DNA of 64,000 nucleotides from positions 310,001 to 374,000 of the forward strand of contig NZ_JAMFTH010000001.1 of assembly GCF_024195295.1 (NCBI RefSeq), written 5' to 3'. Shown here one piece after another: positions 17,175-26,306 of the stretch. Both the position numbers and the translations under genes were made by a program. Under the pieces are notes generated by a model. It saw only the letters and a program-made list of their open reading frames with translations. It ran no database searches and had not been told where the DNA came from. The DNA comes from Gilvimarinus xylanilyticus (GTDB lineage Bacteria > Pseudomonadota > Gammaproteobacteria > Pseudomonadales > Cellvibrionaceae). How positions within the stretch are numbered: position 1 is the first letter of the stretch; every line of letters starts with the position of its first letter.

Positions 17175-17534
17175 TCAATTAATATCCACCGAATCATCCC
17201 CCTCATTCCCCCAAGGCACATTCCGCGTCCGCGCTTCACATCTTAACTGGCGGTGCAATGCCGCCTTACCCACAATATGCGCACTCACCGGGGCGGTGAT
17301 AAACAGGAACAGGGCGATCAGCAATTCGTGCAGGCTGAGTTCCTGATCGCCGGTGGAGAAGAAGATAATGGAACCGATAATCATGCCGCCCACGCCCAGG
17401 GTGGTGGCTTTGGTGGGGCCGTGCAGGCGCATAAAAAAGTCTTGCAAGCGCGCCAAGCCCAGCGAGCCCACTAGGGCAAAGCAGGCCCCCAGAATTAAAA
17501 ACACGGAAATAATAATTTCTACGGTAACGCTCAT
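17175..17534 (-). CDS. mrpG: Mrp Na+/H+ antiporter subunit G
   Basis: 119 residues from the ATG at 17532-17534 (the open frame extends upstream, but that part overlaps mrpF and is not conserved). It is the last gene of the Mrp operon. Three helices are typical of MnhG/PhaG: VEIIISVFLILGACFALVG, then the conserved LGLARLQDFFMRLHGPTKATTLG, GGMIIGSIIFF, and LLIALFLFITAPVSAHIVGKAA. The C-terminus is hydrophilic and acidic. In the complex this subunit is a small accessory membrane protein required for Na+/H+ exchange. Confidence 0.92.
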   Translation of the reverse strand: MSVTVEIIISVFLILGACFALVGSLGLARLQDFFMRLHGPTKATTLGVGGMIIGSIIFFSTGDQELSLHELLIALFLFITAPVSAHIVGKAALHRQLRCEARTRNVPWGNEGDDSVDIN

Positions 17535-17541
17535 AGGTGCC

Positions 17542-17811
17542 TCACTCGATAATGTCGCCGCGCAGCAGGTATTTGGACAGGGCGACGGTGCCCACAAAAC
17601 CCATGACTGCGATCAGCAGCGCGCCTTCAAAGTACAGGGTGCTCTGCTCGTGCATGCCGAATAAAATCAGCATGGCGATGGAGTTAATGTACATGGTGTC
17701 CAGCGCCAGAATGCGATCGGTCATGGTGGGGCCGATGCACAGACGCCACAGGTTTAGCGCGAGCGCCAGGCCGACGATAAGCATGGTTAGCTGAATTACG
17801 GATTGGAGCAT
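17542..17811 (-). CDS. mrpF: Mrp Na+/H+ antiporter subunit F
   Basis: 89 residues with three membrane helices. The conserved GPTMTDRILALDTMYINSIAM segment (given here as GPTMTDRILALDTM) is the MnhF/PhaF hallmark. It overlaps the end of mrpE by 16 bases and ends 8 bases before mrpG, as in a tightly packed operon. It is a structural subunit of the seven-part antiporter. Confidence 0.92.
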   Translation of the reverse strand: MLQSVIQLTMLIVGLALALNLWRLCIGPTMTDRILALDTMYINSIAMLILFGMHEQSTLYFEGALLIAVMGFVGTVALSKYLLRGDIIE

Positions 17812-18308
17812 TCGAAAATCTCCTTTAACGGCTTTTCGTAGCGGTTTTTAATCTCGGCAATGGTGGTGTCTATATCTTTGACATCCAGACCGTGCACCAG
17901 CAGGTAACCGTCCTCCATTTGCAAGTCTACCGATACCGTACCCGGGGTGAGCGAGATGGTGTTGGCCAGCAGGGTAATGGTGAAATCCTGCTTTAAGTCC
18001 AGCGGGATGCGCATAAACGCAGGCTGCAGTTTTTTGCGCGGCCCCATAATTAAAAACGCCACTTGCACATTGGCGATCACAATGTCCCACAGTACCAGCA
18101 GTAAAAAGCGCACTGCTTTAAACGGCTTGGCGATAACCATGGATTGGGGCCAGAACTCCTGGGTAAAAAACGGGATGGCCCAGGCGAGTATCGCGCCCAG
18201 CACCCAGTGTCCGGGGGCGATGGTGTTGTTCATTAACAGCCACAGGCCCAGCATAAAGACGCTGAGTAACTTGTGGGGAAAAAGTTTTTTTCCGGTCAGA
18301 CTAGTCAT
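17796..18308 (-). CDS. mrpE: Mrp Na+/H+ antiporter subunit E
   Basis: 170 residues with two N-terminal membrane helices (about 10-50) and another near 65-85. A soluble C-terminal domain carries LLANTISLTPGTVSVDLQ, the MnhE signature, and HGLDVKDID. It overlaps mrpD by 8 bases and mrpF by 16. It is required for complex assembly in Bacillus-type Mrp. Confidence 0.93.
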   Translation of the reverse strand: MTSLTGKKLFPHKLLSVFMLGLWLLMNNTIAPGHWVLGAILAWAIPFFTQEFWPQSMVIAKPFKAVRFLLLVLWDIVIANVQVAFLIMGPRKKLQPAFMRIPLDLKQDFTITLLANTISLTPGTVSVDLQMEDGYLLVHGLDVKDIDTTIAEIKNRYEKPLKEIFECSNP

Positions 18309-19824
18309 GATGAACCCCCGGAATGGCTTTATGGCTTAACACCGCCTGAGTGTAAATGGCCGGATTTTTTAACTGTTGCGCTAGCGCGTCGGTGTAGCGC
18401 ACTACCGGGTTACCGCCAAACGATAGCACCAGTGACAGGGCGAGCATGCAGATTACCGCCAGCAGGGCGCCGCGATCAGCCTTGTCGACTTTGGCAACGC
18501 GGTTTTCGGTGCGCCAAAAAATGGTGCTGCCGCTGCGGCTTAGGGCGGTAATGGTGACAAAACCCGCCGCCAGCAACATAAACCACAGCCAGAAGGTGCG
18601 CTCGTCGGTAGTGGCCGATTGCATTAGCAAGACTTTACCCACAAAGCCCGACAGCGGCGGCATACCGATAATGGCGGCGGCGGCGATAAAAAACAGCGCC
18701 CCCAATTTTACCGGTTGGCGCAGGGCGGGGCCGGTAATAATGCGATCGGCGGTGGCGCCGCGCTGGCGCACGATTAAATCGGCCAGCAAGAATAGCGCGC
18801 CGCAAATCCACGTAGAATGCATCAGATAGTACAGGGTGGCGCTTAGAGCCTGCTCGGTGTTAAGCGCTACACCCGCCATCATGGTGCCCACGGATACCAC
18901 CACCAAATAGGCGATTTGTAATCGCAGCTCGCGCGCGGCCAGGGCGCCCGCCACACCAAAGCCCAGGGTTACCAGTGCCAGGGGCCACAGCCAGGGCTGG
19001 GCTAAGTTGGCTACCACGCCGGCCTCATCACCAAACACCAGAGTGTACATACGGATAATCGCGTAAATACCGATTTTGGTCATAATGCAGAACACCGCCG
19101 CCACCGGCGCCGAGGCCGAGGCGTAGGCGCGTGGCAGCCAAAAATACAGAGGCACCATAGCGGCTTTTAAGCCAAACACCACCAGTAACAACAGGGCGGC
19201 GGCGTTCATCAGCGGCGCTTCGTCGGCGGTGGTTTGCGCGACTTTGTTGGCCATATCGGCCATATTGAGGGTGCCGGTTAAACCGTACAAAAGCGCCGCC
19301 GCGATCAAGAACAGGCTGGAGCCCACCAGGTTAAGCAGTACATAGTGCAGGCCCGACTTAATGCGTGCCGCACCGCCGCCGTGCAGCAGCAAGGTGTAAG
19401 AGGCGATTAGCAGCACTTCAAAAAAGACGAACAGGTTAAACAGGTCGCCGGTCAGGAAGGCGCCATTAACCCCCATAATTAAAAAATGCACCACGCTGTG
19501 TAAGCTGTCGGCGGGCTTGTCGTTGCCGCGTATGGCGTACCACAAGCTGAAAAACGCCAGCACCGCCGTGACAAACACCATGAGCGCGCTCAGTCGGTCC
19601 AGCACCAGGACAATGCCGAAAGGCGCCTCCCAGTTGCCCAGCGCGTAAACACTAATAGTGCCCTCGGCGGCGGATAGCAGCAGTGCGGTGGCCACACCTA
19701 ACTGCAGACAAATACTGATAAAACTGATTCCGCGCTGAATACGCAGCGGCCTGCCGGTACCCAGCAGCAGTAATATTGCTGTGAGCAGCGGCATCAAAAC
19801 CGGAGCAATAATCAAGTGGTTCAC
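18301..19824 (-). CDS. mrpD: Mrp Na+/H+ antiporter subunit D
   Basis: 507 residues, about 14 helices, homologous to the proton-pumping NuoM/NuoN subunits of complex I. Conserved points: FEVLLIASYTLL with the helix-5 Glu, GLKAAMVPLYFWLPRAY with the broken-helix Lys, and KIGIYAIIRMYTLVFG. The GTG start overlaps the mrpC stop by 4 bases. With MrpA it forms the ion-translocating part of the complex. Confidence 0.95.
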   Translation of the reverse strand: MNHLIIAPVLMPLLTAILLLLGTGRPLRIQRGISFISICLQLGVATALLLSAAEGTISVYALGNWEAPFGIVLVLDRLSALMVFVTAVLAFFSLWYAIRGNDKPADSLHSVVHFLIMGVNGAFLTGDLFNLFVFFEVLLIASYTLLLHGGGAARIKSGLHYVLLNLVGSSLFLIAAALLYGLTGTLNMADMANKVAQTTADEAPLMNAAALLLLVVFGLKAAMVPLYFWLPRAYASASAPVAAVFCIMTKIGIYAIIRMYTLVFGDEAGVVANLAQPWLWPLALVTLGFGVAGALAARELRLQIAYLVVVSVGTMMAGVALNTEQALSATLYYLMHSTWICGALFLLADLIVRQRGATADRIITGPALRQPVKLGALFFIAAAAIIGMPPLSGFVGKVLLMQSATTDERTFWLWFMLLAAGFVTITALSRSGSTIFWRTENRVAKVDKADRGALLAVICMLALSLVLSFGGNPVVRYTDALAQQLKNPAIYTQAVLSHKAIPGVHHD

Positions 19825-20162
19825 GATTTTACGTCCTCCACTTTAATGCGACCGTCGACATGGTCGTTGCCCAGCTCGGCCCGCGCGCGCAGCGCCAGCA
19901 CCATCACAAAGGCGGTCATGGCAAAGCTGATTACAATGGCAGTCAGTACCAGTGCCTGGGGCAGGGGGTCGGTATAGCCTTCGCCGACGCCGATAATGGT
20001 ACTTTTGCCCGGATTTAAGCGGCCGGACATAAAAATAAACAGGTTGACGGCATAGGTGAGCAGAGTCAGCCCCAAAATAATAGGGAAGGTGCGTCCGCGC
20101 AGCAGCAGGTACACCCCGCAGCTGGTTAATACGGCAATCACCACGGCTACCAGAACTTCCAT
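19821..20162 (-). CDS. mrpC: Mrp Na+/H+ antiporter subunit C
   Basis: 113 residues, three helices, similar to NuoK. Conserved GVYLLLRGRTFPIILGLTLL and DPLPQALVLTAIVISFAMTAF (shown in part: DPLPQALVLTAIVI). Its start codon overlaps the last base of mrpAB, and its end overlaps mrpD by 4 bases. Confidence 0.95.
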   Translation of the reverse strand: MEVLVAVVIAVLTSCGVYLLLRGRTFPIILGLTLLTYAVNLFIFMSGRLNPGKSTIIGVGEGYTDPLPQALVLTAIVISFAMTAFVMVLALRARAELGNDHVDGRIKVEDVKS

Positions 20163-22999
20163 CAGCTTTCTCCTCTGGTCACTTGGGTGTCGGTATAGGT
20201 TTTACTGGTGGGTGGGCGCGGCGAATGGCTGGTTTGGGCCAGCTTGCCCAGGTGCGCCAAAATCAGCATGGTGGCACCTACTACGGTGACATAAACGCCG
20301 ATATCAAAGCCCATGGCCGAGGCCAGTTCAAAGTCGCCCACCACTGGCCAGTGAACATGGCTGAAGGTTGAGGTCAGGAACGGATAGCCGAAAAACCAGC
20401 TGCCCATACCGGTCAGGGCGGCGATAAACACCCCCGAGACCGCCACCCGGCGATACTTCCACTTAAGTCGTTCTTGCATCCAGCCGGTGCCCGAGGCCAC
20501 ATACTGCAATATCAGCGCGACACTGGTCACCAGCCCCGCAATAAAGCCGCCGCCCGGGGCGTTGTGACCGCGCAGTAATAAGTAGGTAGACACCAGTAAT
20601 GCCAGCGGCAGAAGAATTCGGGCCATAACCGCCAGAATGGGGGGGTGGGGCTCTTTGTCCCAGGTGCGGCCCTCGCCGTCGGCCTGAGGCAGGGGCAAAT
20701 GCAGGCCGTTGAGCATGGCGTAAATGCCCACCGCCGCAATCGCCAGTACGGTGATTTCGCCGAAGGTATCAAAGCCCCTAAAATCCACCAAAATAACATT
20801 TACCACATTGGCGCCTCCGCCGCCCGAGACACTGTTGGCGAGGAAGAAATCCGAGATGGATTCGTAGGGACGGGTCAGCATGGCAAAGGTGATTAACCCC
20901 ATGCCAATACCGGCGGCGCCGGCCAGGGCAATATCGCGCCCCACGCGCTTGGCGCCGGACTCATTGGGGGTAATTTGCGGCAGAAAGTAGAGCGCCAGCA
21001 TCAGCAGGACAATGGTGACTACCTCAACCGAGATTTGCGTGAGCGCCAAATCCGGCGCCGAGTAGCGCACAAAAATCAGCGAGACGATCAGCCCCACCAC
21101 GCTCATTAACAACAAAGCGGCAAAGCGGTTGTGGTGCAAAAGCACCGTGCCCAGCGCGCCCACGATTAAAATAATGGCCGCCAACAGGCTTACCGGTTCA
21201 ACCGTGCTGATGGGAATGCTGCCCTGCAGTTGGGTCATGGGGTAAAGCGAGTAGGCGATCACCACAATGGCCGAGCCAATCAACAGCGACATATAGCGCT
21301 GCAGCGAGTTGTTTTGCACAAAATCGGTAAACAGCTGGGCGATGCGCACCGACAGCTGTACCCGCGACTCAAACACAATTTTCTCGTCGTGGCGGAATTT
21401 GCGCTCGTAAAAGGCAAATAAGCCGGTGCGCTGGCTGTACATCAAAAGCCCGCCAATCATGGCGACAATACTCATGATCAGTGGCAGGTTGAAGCCGTGC
21501 CAGATGGCAATATGGTAATCGGGTTTGTTTTCGCCCAGTACCGCCAGCGTTGCGGCGTCTAAAAAGGGCGCCACGGTAAAGTTGGGCAGTATGCCCACCA
21601 GCAGACACAGGGCCACCAGAACTTCCACCGGCACAATCATATAGCGCGGCGGCTCGTGGGGCGGGTATTTGGGCAAGTCGATAGGCTCGCCGTTAAAGAA
21701 CACATCGTGAATAAAGCGCACCGAGTAGGCTACCGAGAAAACCCCGGCCAAGGTAGCCATGAGGGGGAATATCCAGCTGAACATGCCCATGGATTCGATG
21801 TGCAGCGCCTCGGAGAAGAACATCTCTTTACTCAAGAAACCGTTCAGCAGCGGCACGCCCGCCATTGCCAGGGCGGCTACCATGGCCAGCAGTGCGGTGT
21901 GGGGCATGTACTTCCACATACCGTTAATTTTGCGCATATCGCGGGTGCCGGTTTCGTGGTCAATAATCCCGGCGGCCATAAACAGCGAGGCTTTAAAGGT
22001 GGCGTGGTTAATAATGTGAAAAATCGCCGCCACCACCGCCAGCTGGGTGCCAAAGCCCAGCAGCATGGTAATCAGGCCCAAATGGCTGATGGTGGAGTAG
22101 GCCAGCAGGCCTTTCAAATCGTGTTTAAACAGGGCGTTATAGGCCCCGAACAGCAAGGTGGCCATACCGGTAAAGGTGACAATGTAGAACCAGCCATCGG
22201 TGCCGGCCAGCGCCGGGTACATACGCGCGAGCAAAAACACCCCGGCTTTTACCATGGTGGCTGAGTGCAAATAAGCCGATACCGGGGTGGGGGCGCTCAT
22301 GGCGTGGGGCAACCAGAACTGAAACGGGAACTGCGCCGATTTGGTAAACGCGCCCAGCAGCACCAGTACCAGAATAACCGGGTAGCTGGGGTCGGCTTTT
22401 ATGGTGTCGGCGGCGGCAAAAATGGCCCCCAGCTCAAAGCTGCCTACAATGCGCTCAATTAGCAGGGCCCCCGCCAGTAAGCACAGGCCGCCCGCGCCGG
22501 TTACCGCCAGGGCCATACGCGCGCCTTTGCGGGCGTCGGTTTGGCTGGACCAGTAGCCGATTAACAGGAAGGATACCAGCGAAGTGACCTCCCAAAACAC
22601 AATCAACAGCAGCAGGTTGTTGGACAGCACAATGCCCAGCATGGCCATCATAAACAGCTGCAGTAGGGCGTAGAGCTTACTCAGAGAGTCCCGCTCGGAC
22701 AGATAGTAGCGGGCGTACAGAATCACCAACAGGCCAATGCCCACAATTAACAGGGCAAACATCAGCCCCAGGCCGTCCAGGCGCAGGCTTAGATTCAGGC
22801 CCATGGTCGGCAGCCAGGCAAAGCTGGCGTACTCCACGTGCCCGCCAAACACGCTGACGGCGCTGCCCATTAATATGCCCAGAGCGCAAAGCGGCCCCAG
22901 GGCGGCAGAGTAGGCGCAAATGGTGCGACCGTAGCGCTCGGTAGCGAACGGCAGCAATGCTCCCAGCATGGGTAGCAAAATAATGCTAAGTAGTGTCAT
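20162..22999 (-). CDS. mrpA: Mrp Na+/H+ antiporter fused subunits A and B
   Basis: 945 residues. The N-terminal 500 are a NuoL-like antiporter module: FWEVTSLVSFLLIGYW with the helix-5 Glu, KSAQFPFQFWLPHAMSAPTP with the helix-7 Lys, and YLHSATMVKAGVFLLARMYP. It then carries the MrpA C-terminal (NuoJ-like) helices with SAPDLALTQISVEVVTIVLL and, from about 790 on, an MnhB domain (LLLRGHNAPGGGFIAGLV). Subunit B is therefore not a separate gene, as in Pha/Mrp operons of group 2. First gene of the operon; no clear promoter was identified in the 315 bases upstream. Expected role: Na+ export and alkaline pH homeostasis in a marine cell. Confidence 0.95.
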   Translation of the reverse strand: MTLLSIILLPMLGALLPFATERYGRTICAYSAALGPLCALGILMGSAVSVFGGHVEYASFAWLPTMGLNLSLRLDGLGLMFALLIVGIGLLVILYARYYLSERDSLSKLYALLQLFMMAMLGIVLSNNLLLLIVFWEVTSLVSFLLIGYWSSQTDARKGARMALAVTGAGGLCLLAGALLIERIVGSFELGAIFAAADTIKADPSYPVILVLVLLGAFTKSAQFPFQFWLPHAMSAPTPVSAYLHSATMVKAGVFLLARMYPALAGTDGWFYIVTFTGMATLLFGAYNALFKHDLKGLLAYSTISHLGLITMLLGFGTQLAVVAAIFHIINHATFKASLFMAAGIIDHETGTRDMRKINGMWKYMPHTALLAMVAALAMAGVPLLNGFLSKEMFFSEALHIESMGMFSWIFPLMATLAGVFSVAYSVRFIHDVFFNGEPIDLPKYPPHEPPRYMIVPVEVLVALCLLVGILPNFTVAPFLDAATLAVLGENKPDYHIAIWHGFNLPLIMSIVAMIGGLLMYSQRTGLFAFYERKFRHDEKIVFESRVQLSVRIAQLFTDFVQNNSLQRYMSLLIGSAIVVIAYSLYPMTQLQGSIPISTVEPVSLLAAIILIVGALGTVLLHHNRFAALLLMSVVGLIVSLIFVRYSAPDLALTQISVEVVTIVLLMLALYFLPQITPNESGAKRVGRDIALAGAAGIGMGLITFAMLTRPYESISDFFLANSVSGGGGANVVNVILVDFRGFDTFGEITVLAIAAVGIYAMLNGLHLPLPQADGEGRTWDKEPHPPILAVMARILLPLALLVSTYLLLRGHNAPGGGFIAGLVTSVALILQYVASGTGWMQERLKWKYRRVAVSGVFIAALTGMGSWFFGYPFLTSTFSHVHWPVVGDFELASAMGFDIGVYVTVVGATMLILAHLGKLAQTSHSPRPPTSKTYTDTQVTRGES

Positions 23000-23314
23000 G
23001 GTGTGTTAGCACCCAAGTTCAAGGCCCTAAAGGGCGTTAATTTATATGATTAGGCTTGTACTAGGGGCTCGGGCACAGCGAATGCAAACGCGCGAGCCTT
23101 ACACCTGGCCCGGCGGATCCATATAGAAAGGTTGATAGCGCCGTTCGGCGTGATTACAGCCCTGGCAGGCCGCCGAGAGTGCGGTTAGGTCTGGTCGCGG
23201 CAATGCGGTTAGTGCGATACGCGAGAAGGCCATGAAATTTGTGTATCCCTGAAGTCGGTTCAGTGCTTGAGACTTTATACACAAACTTGCCGATAAGTGC
23301 CACCAGCGATGGCC
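23000..23314. other. Intergenic region upstream of the Mrp operon
   Basis: No well-supported gene. A 61-codon minus-strand frame (23099-23284) ends with ALSAACQGCNHAERRYQPFY, which resembles a c-type haem site but with CxxCNH instead of CxxCH, and lacks a signal peptide. It may be the tail of a lost cytochrome gene or chance. The promoter of the Mrp operon should lie near 23000-23080. Confidence 0.35.
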
Positions 23315-23848
23315 CTAATTTTGGTCGTCGAGCTTGCGGATGACCAGCTGAATGGAACCGACGGTAAAGCCCCACTTTTTGAGGGTAGATTGATTAATGA
23401 CCACCTCGTCCGACACGCGCCACATCCAGTCGTCGACCGCCAGGGTCAGTTTGTCGCCCCGGTAGTCAATCTCCAGCGTGTATTGAAGGTTAAAGGCGTT
23501 GCCCGCCACGCTCGCGGTGCCGGGGCCAATGACATCGCCGGCGGTGGCGGTATAGCGGTTTTTGCCTGCTGGGGTGAGTGTCCAGGTGCGGTACTGGATT
23601 TCACCGTCGTCAAACTCGAACTTTTCCTCTAGGGTGCCTACGCCGTCTTGCCAGCTGGCTTCAATGTCGGCGTTAAACGTGCGGGTCACCAAACCTGCGC
23701 GGTCTTTGAGTACGCCGTGAGCGGTCAGTGGGCCGTTAAAAAACTCCTGGGGGGCGAAGGCCGGTTCTCGTCCCTGATAGTCCTGGATCTCGGGGCCTGC
23801 GCAGGCTTGCAGTAAAACGAGTGAGAGAATCAGCAGGATTTTATTCAT
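23315..23848 (-). CDS. DUF3833 family lipoprotein
   Basis: 177 residues. The signal peptide MNKILLILSLVLLQACAG has a lipobox (LQAC, Cys16). The rest matches DUF3833: PEIQDYQGREPAFAPQEFFNG, LTAHGVLKDRAGLVTRTF, and DDGEIQYRTWTLTP, then DDWMWRVSDEVVINQSTLKKWG (first half DDWMWRVSDEVVINQ). The function of the family is unknown; these proteins have a lipocalin-like beta pattern. It starts 9 bases upstream of the phospholipase gene's stop region on the same strand, so they may be co-transcribed, phospholipase first. Confidence 0.88.
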   Translation of the reverse strand: MNKILLILSLVLLQACAGPEIQDYQGREPAFAPQEFFNGPLTAHGVLKDRAGLVTRTFNADIEASWQDGVGTLEEKFEFDDGEIQYRTWTLTPAGKNRYTATAGDVIGPGTASVAGNAFNLQYTLEIDYRGDKLTLAVDDWMWRVSDEVVINQSTLKKWGFTVGSIQLVIRKLDDQN

Positions 23849-23856
23849 AAAGGCCT

Positions 23857-24888
23857 CTAAAAAATATCGGTAAAGGTAACCCCCAGCCCGATAGATTGAG
23901 TCCGAACATCGTAATCGATCAGGCTGGCGCCATAGCCGTCAAATAGCTTTATGTAACCGCGTACGGTGCTGCTGATGGGAAAAGACCAGTCCAGCTCCAA
24001 TGCCCCTTTGCGGGTAAAGGGGCGGCGCGTCATAAAGCTCACTATATGGTCATTACGCGTGTAGGCGCCGCGCAGTTCATAGTGACCGTAATAATCCTCG
24101 ATATCCGGGTTGTCGTCGTCCTCTTTGTCCTCGGGCAATCGATACCAGGGGGACAGCGAAAAGGCGATGTGATCGCGCTCGAAGACAATATTACCCTTGA
24201 TTCGATTCCAGCTGCGGGATAAATCGCCGGATTGACCGTTGGATTGATGTACTAACGAAAGCTGATTGAGAACATTGCGAAAGCCAAAAAATTCCCAGTC
24301 ATTCATCACCGAAAGAATCAGTTCTGGCTCGTGGTTGGTCTCGCGAAAAGGGCGAGAGATACCAGTGTTGTAAGCCTGCCAGAAGGAGCGGTTGGTGTAG
24401 GCGATATAAAGGTTGCCGTTATTGTGCAGCAAATCTTGGGCAATCAGCACCTTCATACTGATTTGAAACTCAAGCTCGGTATTTTGCAGATTGATATCCC
24501 GCTGCGCCGCTTGTTCAAAAGGGGCGGCATTGGGCCTGTCGGTATAGTTGGCCGGAAGCACATAGTTGCGGTTGTGGGGCGTTAGCAAAAAGCGGTTGGA
24601 GCGGTTGAGTGCTTCCATTTCAATACGTTTTTGCAGTGGTTCGCTGGCGGGATTGGTCGTGGGTTCGGTTTTCAGCTCAGCGCTGCGTTGCTCCACGCTA
24701 CCCTGGCTGAGGGTTTTGCAGCTTTCTCGCAGTTGCCCCAAGGTCATGTTGGCGTCGGCAGTTTGTGCCATTAACGTCAGACAGCGGCGGTATTCCGTTT
24801 CGTTAAGCGGGGTGTCCTCCCCGGGCTGCTGCGCCAATACGGCGGAGGTAAACATTATGGGCAGGCTGGCAAGCACAGAAAGTTGCAT
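23857..24888 (-). CDS. pldA: Outer-membrane phospholipase A (OMPLA)
   Basis: 343 residues. Signal peptide MQLSVLASLPIMFTSAVLAQ, an about 90-residue Cys-containing extension, then a 12-strand barrel ending in Phe. The catalytic triad is in LVHQSNGQSGDLSRSWNR: H214, S216 and N228, with exactly the spacing of E. coli OMPLA H142/S144/N156. It hydrolyses misplaced phospholipids in the outer leaflet. Compared with E. coli (289 residues) the N-terminal extension is unusual: two cysteines (C36, C57) in a helical TEYRRCLTLMAQTAD region could form a periplasmic disulphide hairpin. It lies upstream of the DUF3833 lipoprotein gene. Confidence 0.93.
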   Translation of the reverse strand: MQLSVLASLPIMFTSAVLAQQPGEDTPLNETEYRRCLTLMAQTADANMTLGQLRESCKTLSQGSVEQRSAELKTEPTTNPASEPLQKRIEMEALNRSNRFLLTPHNRNYVLPANYTDRPNAAPFEQAAQRDINLQNTELEFQISMKVLIAQDLLHNNGNLYIAYTNRSFWQAYNTGISRPFRETNHEPELILSVMNDWEFFGFRNVLNQLSLVHQSNGQSGDLSRSWNRIKGNIVFERDHIAFSLSPWYRLPEDKEDDDNPDIEDYYGHYELRGAYTRNDHIVSFMTRRPFTRKGALELDWSFPISSTVRGYIKLFDGYGASLIDYDVRTQSIGLGVTFTDIF

Positions 24889-24952
24889 AGGCGTTTACAG
24901 GCTCTGGGAAGATACGCCGGTATCTTGCCCGATTACCTTCGTCGCGCCAAGG

Positions 24953-25948
24953 TTACCAGTTGCTATTGATAAGCCACTGGTCCATATCGGCGTCGTGCCA
25001 TTGGCTGATTAGGTCGATACCATTGTCCACAATGGATAAATATACATCGATGATGTCGGTGGCGAGGTTGTAGATACGGGTGCTGTCGCTGTTCATGGCC
25101 CCTTCGTGAAGGATGTCGGTCTCGACCATGTTGAGCAAAAACATCAGCTTTAACTCGTAGCTTTTCAGCTGACTGAGTAAGCCGATATCCTGCTCCAAAA
25201 TACTTTCCAGGCGTTTAATTTGGTGGCGCAGTTTTTCGTTATTGACCCGAGTACACTGAATCACATAGCGCAACTTGCTGTCGTGGTGGTCATCCAAAAA
25301 GCCGGCGGCGGCCGCGTAGGTGCCCAGGGCGCGGATTCGACCAATCTGCTCCACCACCGCTGGCAGCAGGCGGGTGGTAAAGTGCAGCACCTCAAGGTGT
25401 TTAAAACGACCGGGGTAGACGTTAATATCCGAGCTGGCGCCGGCTTCACCCAGCGCTTCGTGAATGGGCTGTTCCAGCTCTCGCGACAGAGAGGCCAGCA
25501 TGGACAGTGATTGCTCGATCAGGTGGCAGTGGAGTTCATAGTTGTCGATCACCGAGTCTTCCTGCCAGTCGCGGCTGATGGTGATCCAGGCGTTTTGCAG
25601 GTTCTCGCGATCGCGCTCGCTGAGCAAGCCATTGTTTGCTCGGGTCATCGCCTGTAACAGCAATACGCGGCGTCCCAGTTCGGTTTGCAGCTGATTTAAA
25701 TCGTCGCGGAACATATCGTTACCGCCCAGGGTGCCCATGCTCATACCTCGGTGACGCTGGGCGGTTTTGATGGTGCGGTTAAGCTGCCGGATCAGGTTCA
25801 ACGCATCCTGGCGGCGGCGATACAGGCCGTAATAGCGTTCGAAAATGTCGCTATTGGCGTGCGAATCTAGTGCATGATGTACGCTGGTTTGCCCGTTCAT
25901 GGTGCCCGTTTTTAAATAAAAAGCTCCGTTAATGTGGCGCTCACTCAT
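24953..25948 (-). CDS. NIT-like (nitrate/nitrite-sensing type) helical protein
   Basis: 331 residues, all-helical, no signal peptide or membrane helix. TIKTAQRHRGMSMGTLGGND near residue 63-80 resembles the Q-x-ERG-x-S motif of NIT sensor domains, and IGRIRALGTYAAAAG (about 203-217) resembles the second half-repeat. NIT domains normally sense nitrate or nitrite, attached to kinases, chemoreceptors or antiterminators. Here the domain stands alone with no output domain, so it could act by binding a partner. Two starts are possible (M1 or M17); neither has a clear Shine-Dalgarno. The name rests on motif similarity only. Confidence 0.5.
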   Translation of the reverse strand: MSERHINGAFYLKTGTMNGQTSVHHALDSHANSDIFERYYGLYRRRQDALNLIRQLNRTIKTAQRHRGMSMGTLGGNDMFRDDLNQLQTELGRRVLLLQAMTRANNGLLSERDRENLQNAWITISRDWQEDSVIDNYELHCHLIEQSLSMLASLSRELEQPIHEALGEAGASSDINVYPGRFKHLEVLHFTTRLLPAVVEQIGRIRALGTYAAAAGFLDDHHDSKLRYVIQCTRVNNEKLRHQIKRLESILEQDIGLLSQLKSYELKLMFLLNMVETDILHEGAMNSDSTRIYNLATDIIDVYLSIVDNGIDLISQWHDADMDQWLINSNW

Positions 25949-26306
25949 GTGCGAGGCAATTTATGCCTGCCCATGGTGCGAAAGTCGCGTCCACAGCCTT
26001 GGTCTCCAAATCTGTGGTAATGTCGGAGCAAGAGTTATACCAATAGCTGTGGTGATTGAGTTTGGGCAAATGAAGTGCAACTAAAATCACATTTTGCGCG
26101 TCAATTCAGATTGCCGGCCTTTGGTTGATCTTAGGGCGCTATGGGCGGCTTGATCCAGGGCGGGGCAGGGAAAACCGCTTGCGCCTCTAAATGAAACATT
26201 GGAGCGTCGAGGGGACATTTGTCTTGCGCTTGCGTATATTGCCCTTGGCCAGATTGACGGGCCCTGCCCATTTAAAAGAAAAGAGAGCTCACAGGAGATT
26301 TATTCG
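25949..26306. other. Intergenic region upstream of the RND efflux operon
   Basis: 358 bases between divergent genes. It must hold promoters for both the NIT-like gene and the efflux operon. The open frame continues upstream of the chosen adaptor start, but that extension is Cys/Gly-rich without family likeness. No convincing operator palindrome was found. Confidence 0.5.

Noticed and set aside
17021-17239. Minus-strand open frame with TLDAGRW repeats
   Set aside because: It merely translates the CCAGCGT tandem repeat and has no ribosome-binding site or homology.
23099-23284. Possible small c-type cytochrome
   Set aside because: The motif is CQGCNH rather than CxxCH, and there is no signal peptide; at most a gene fragment.
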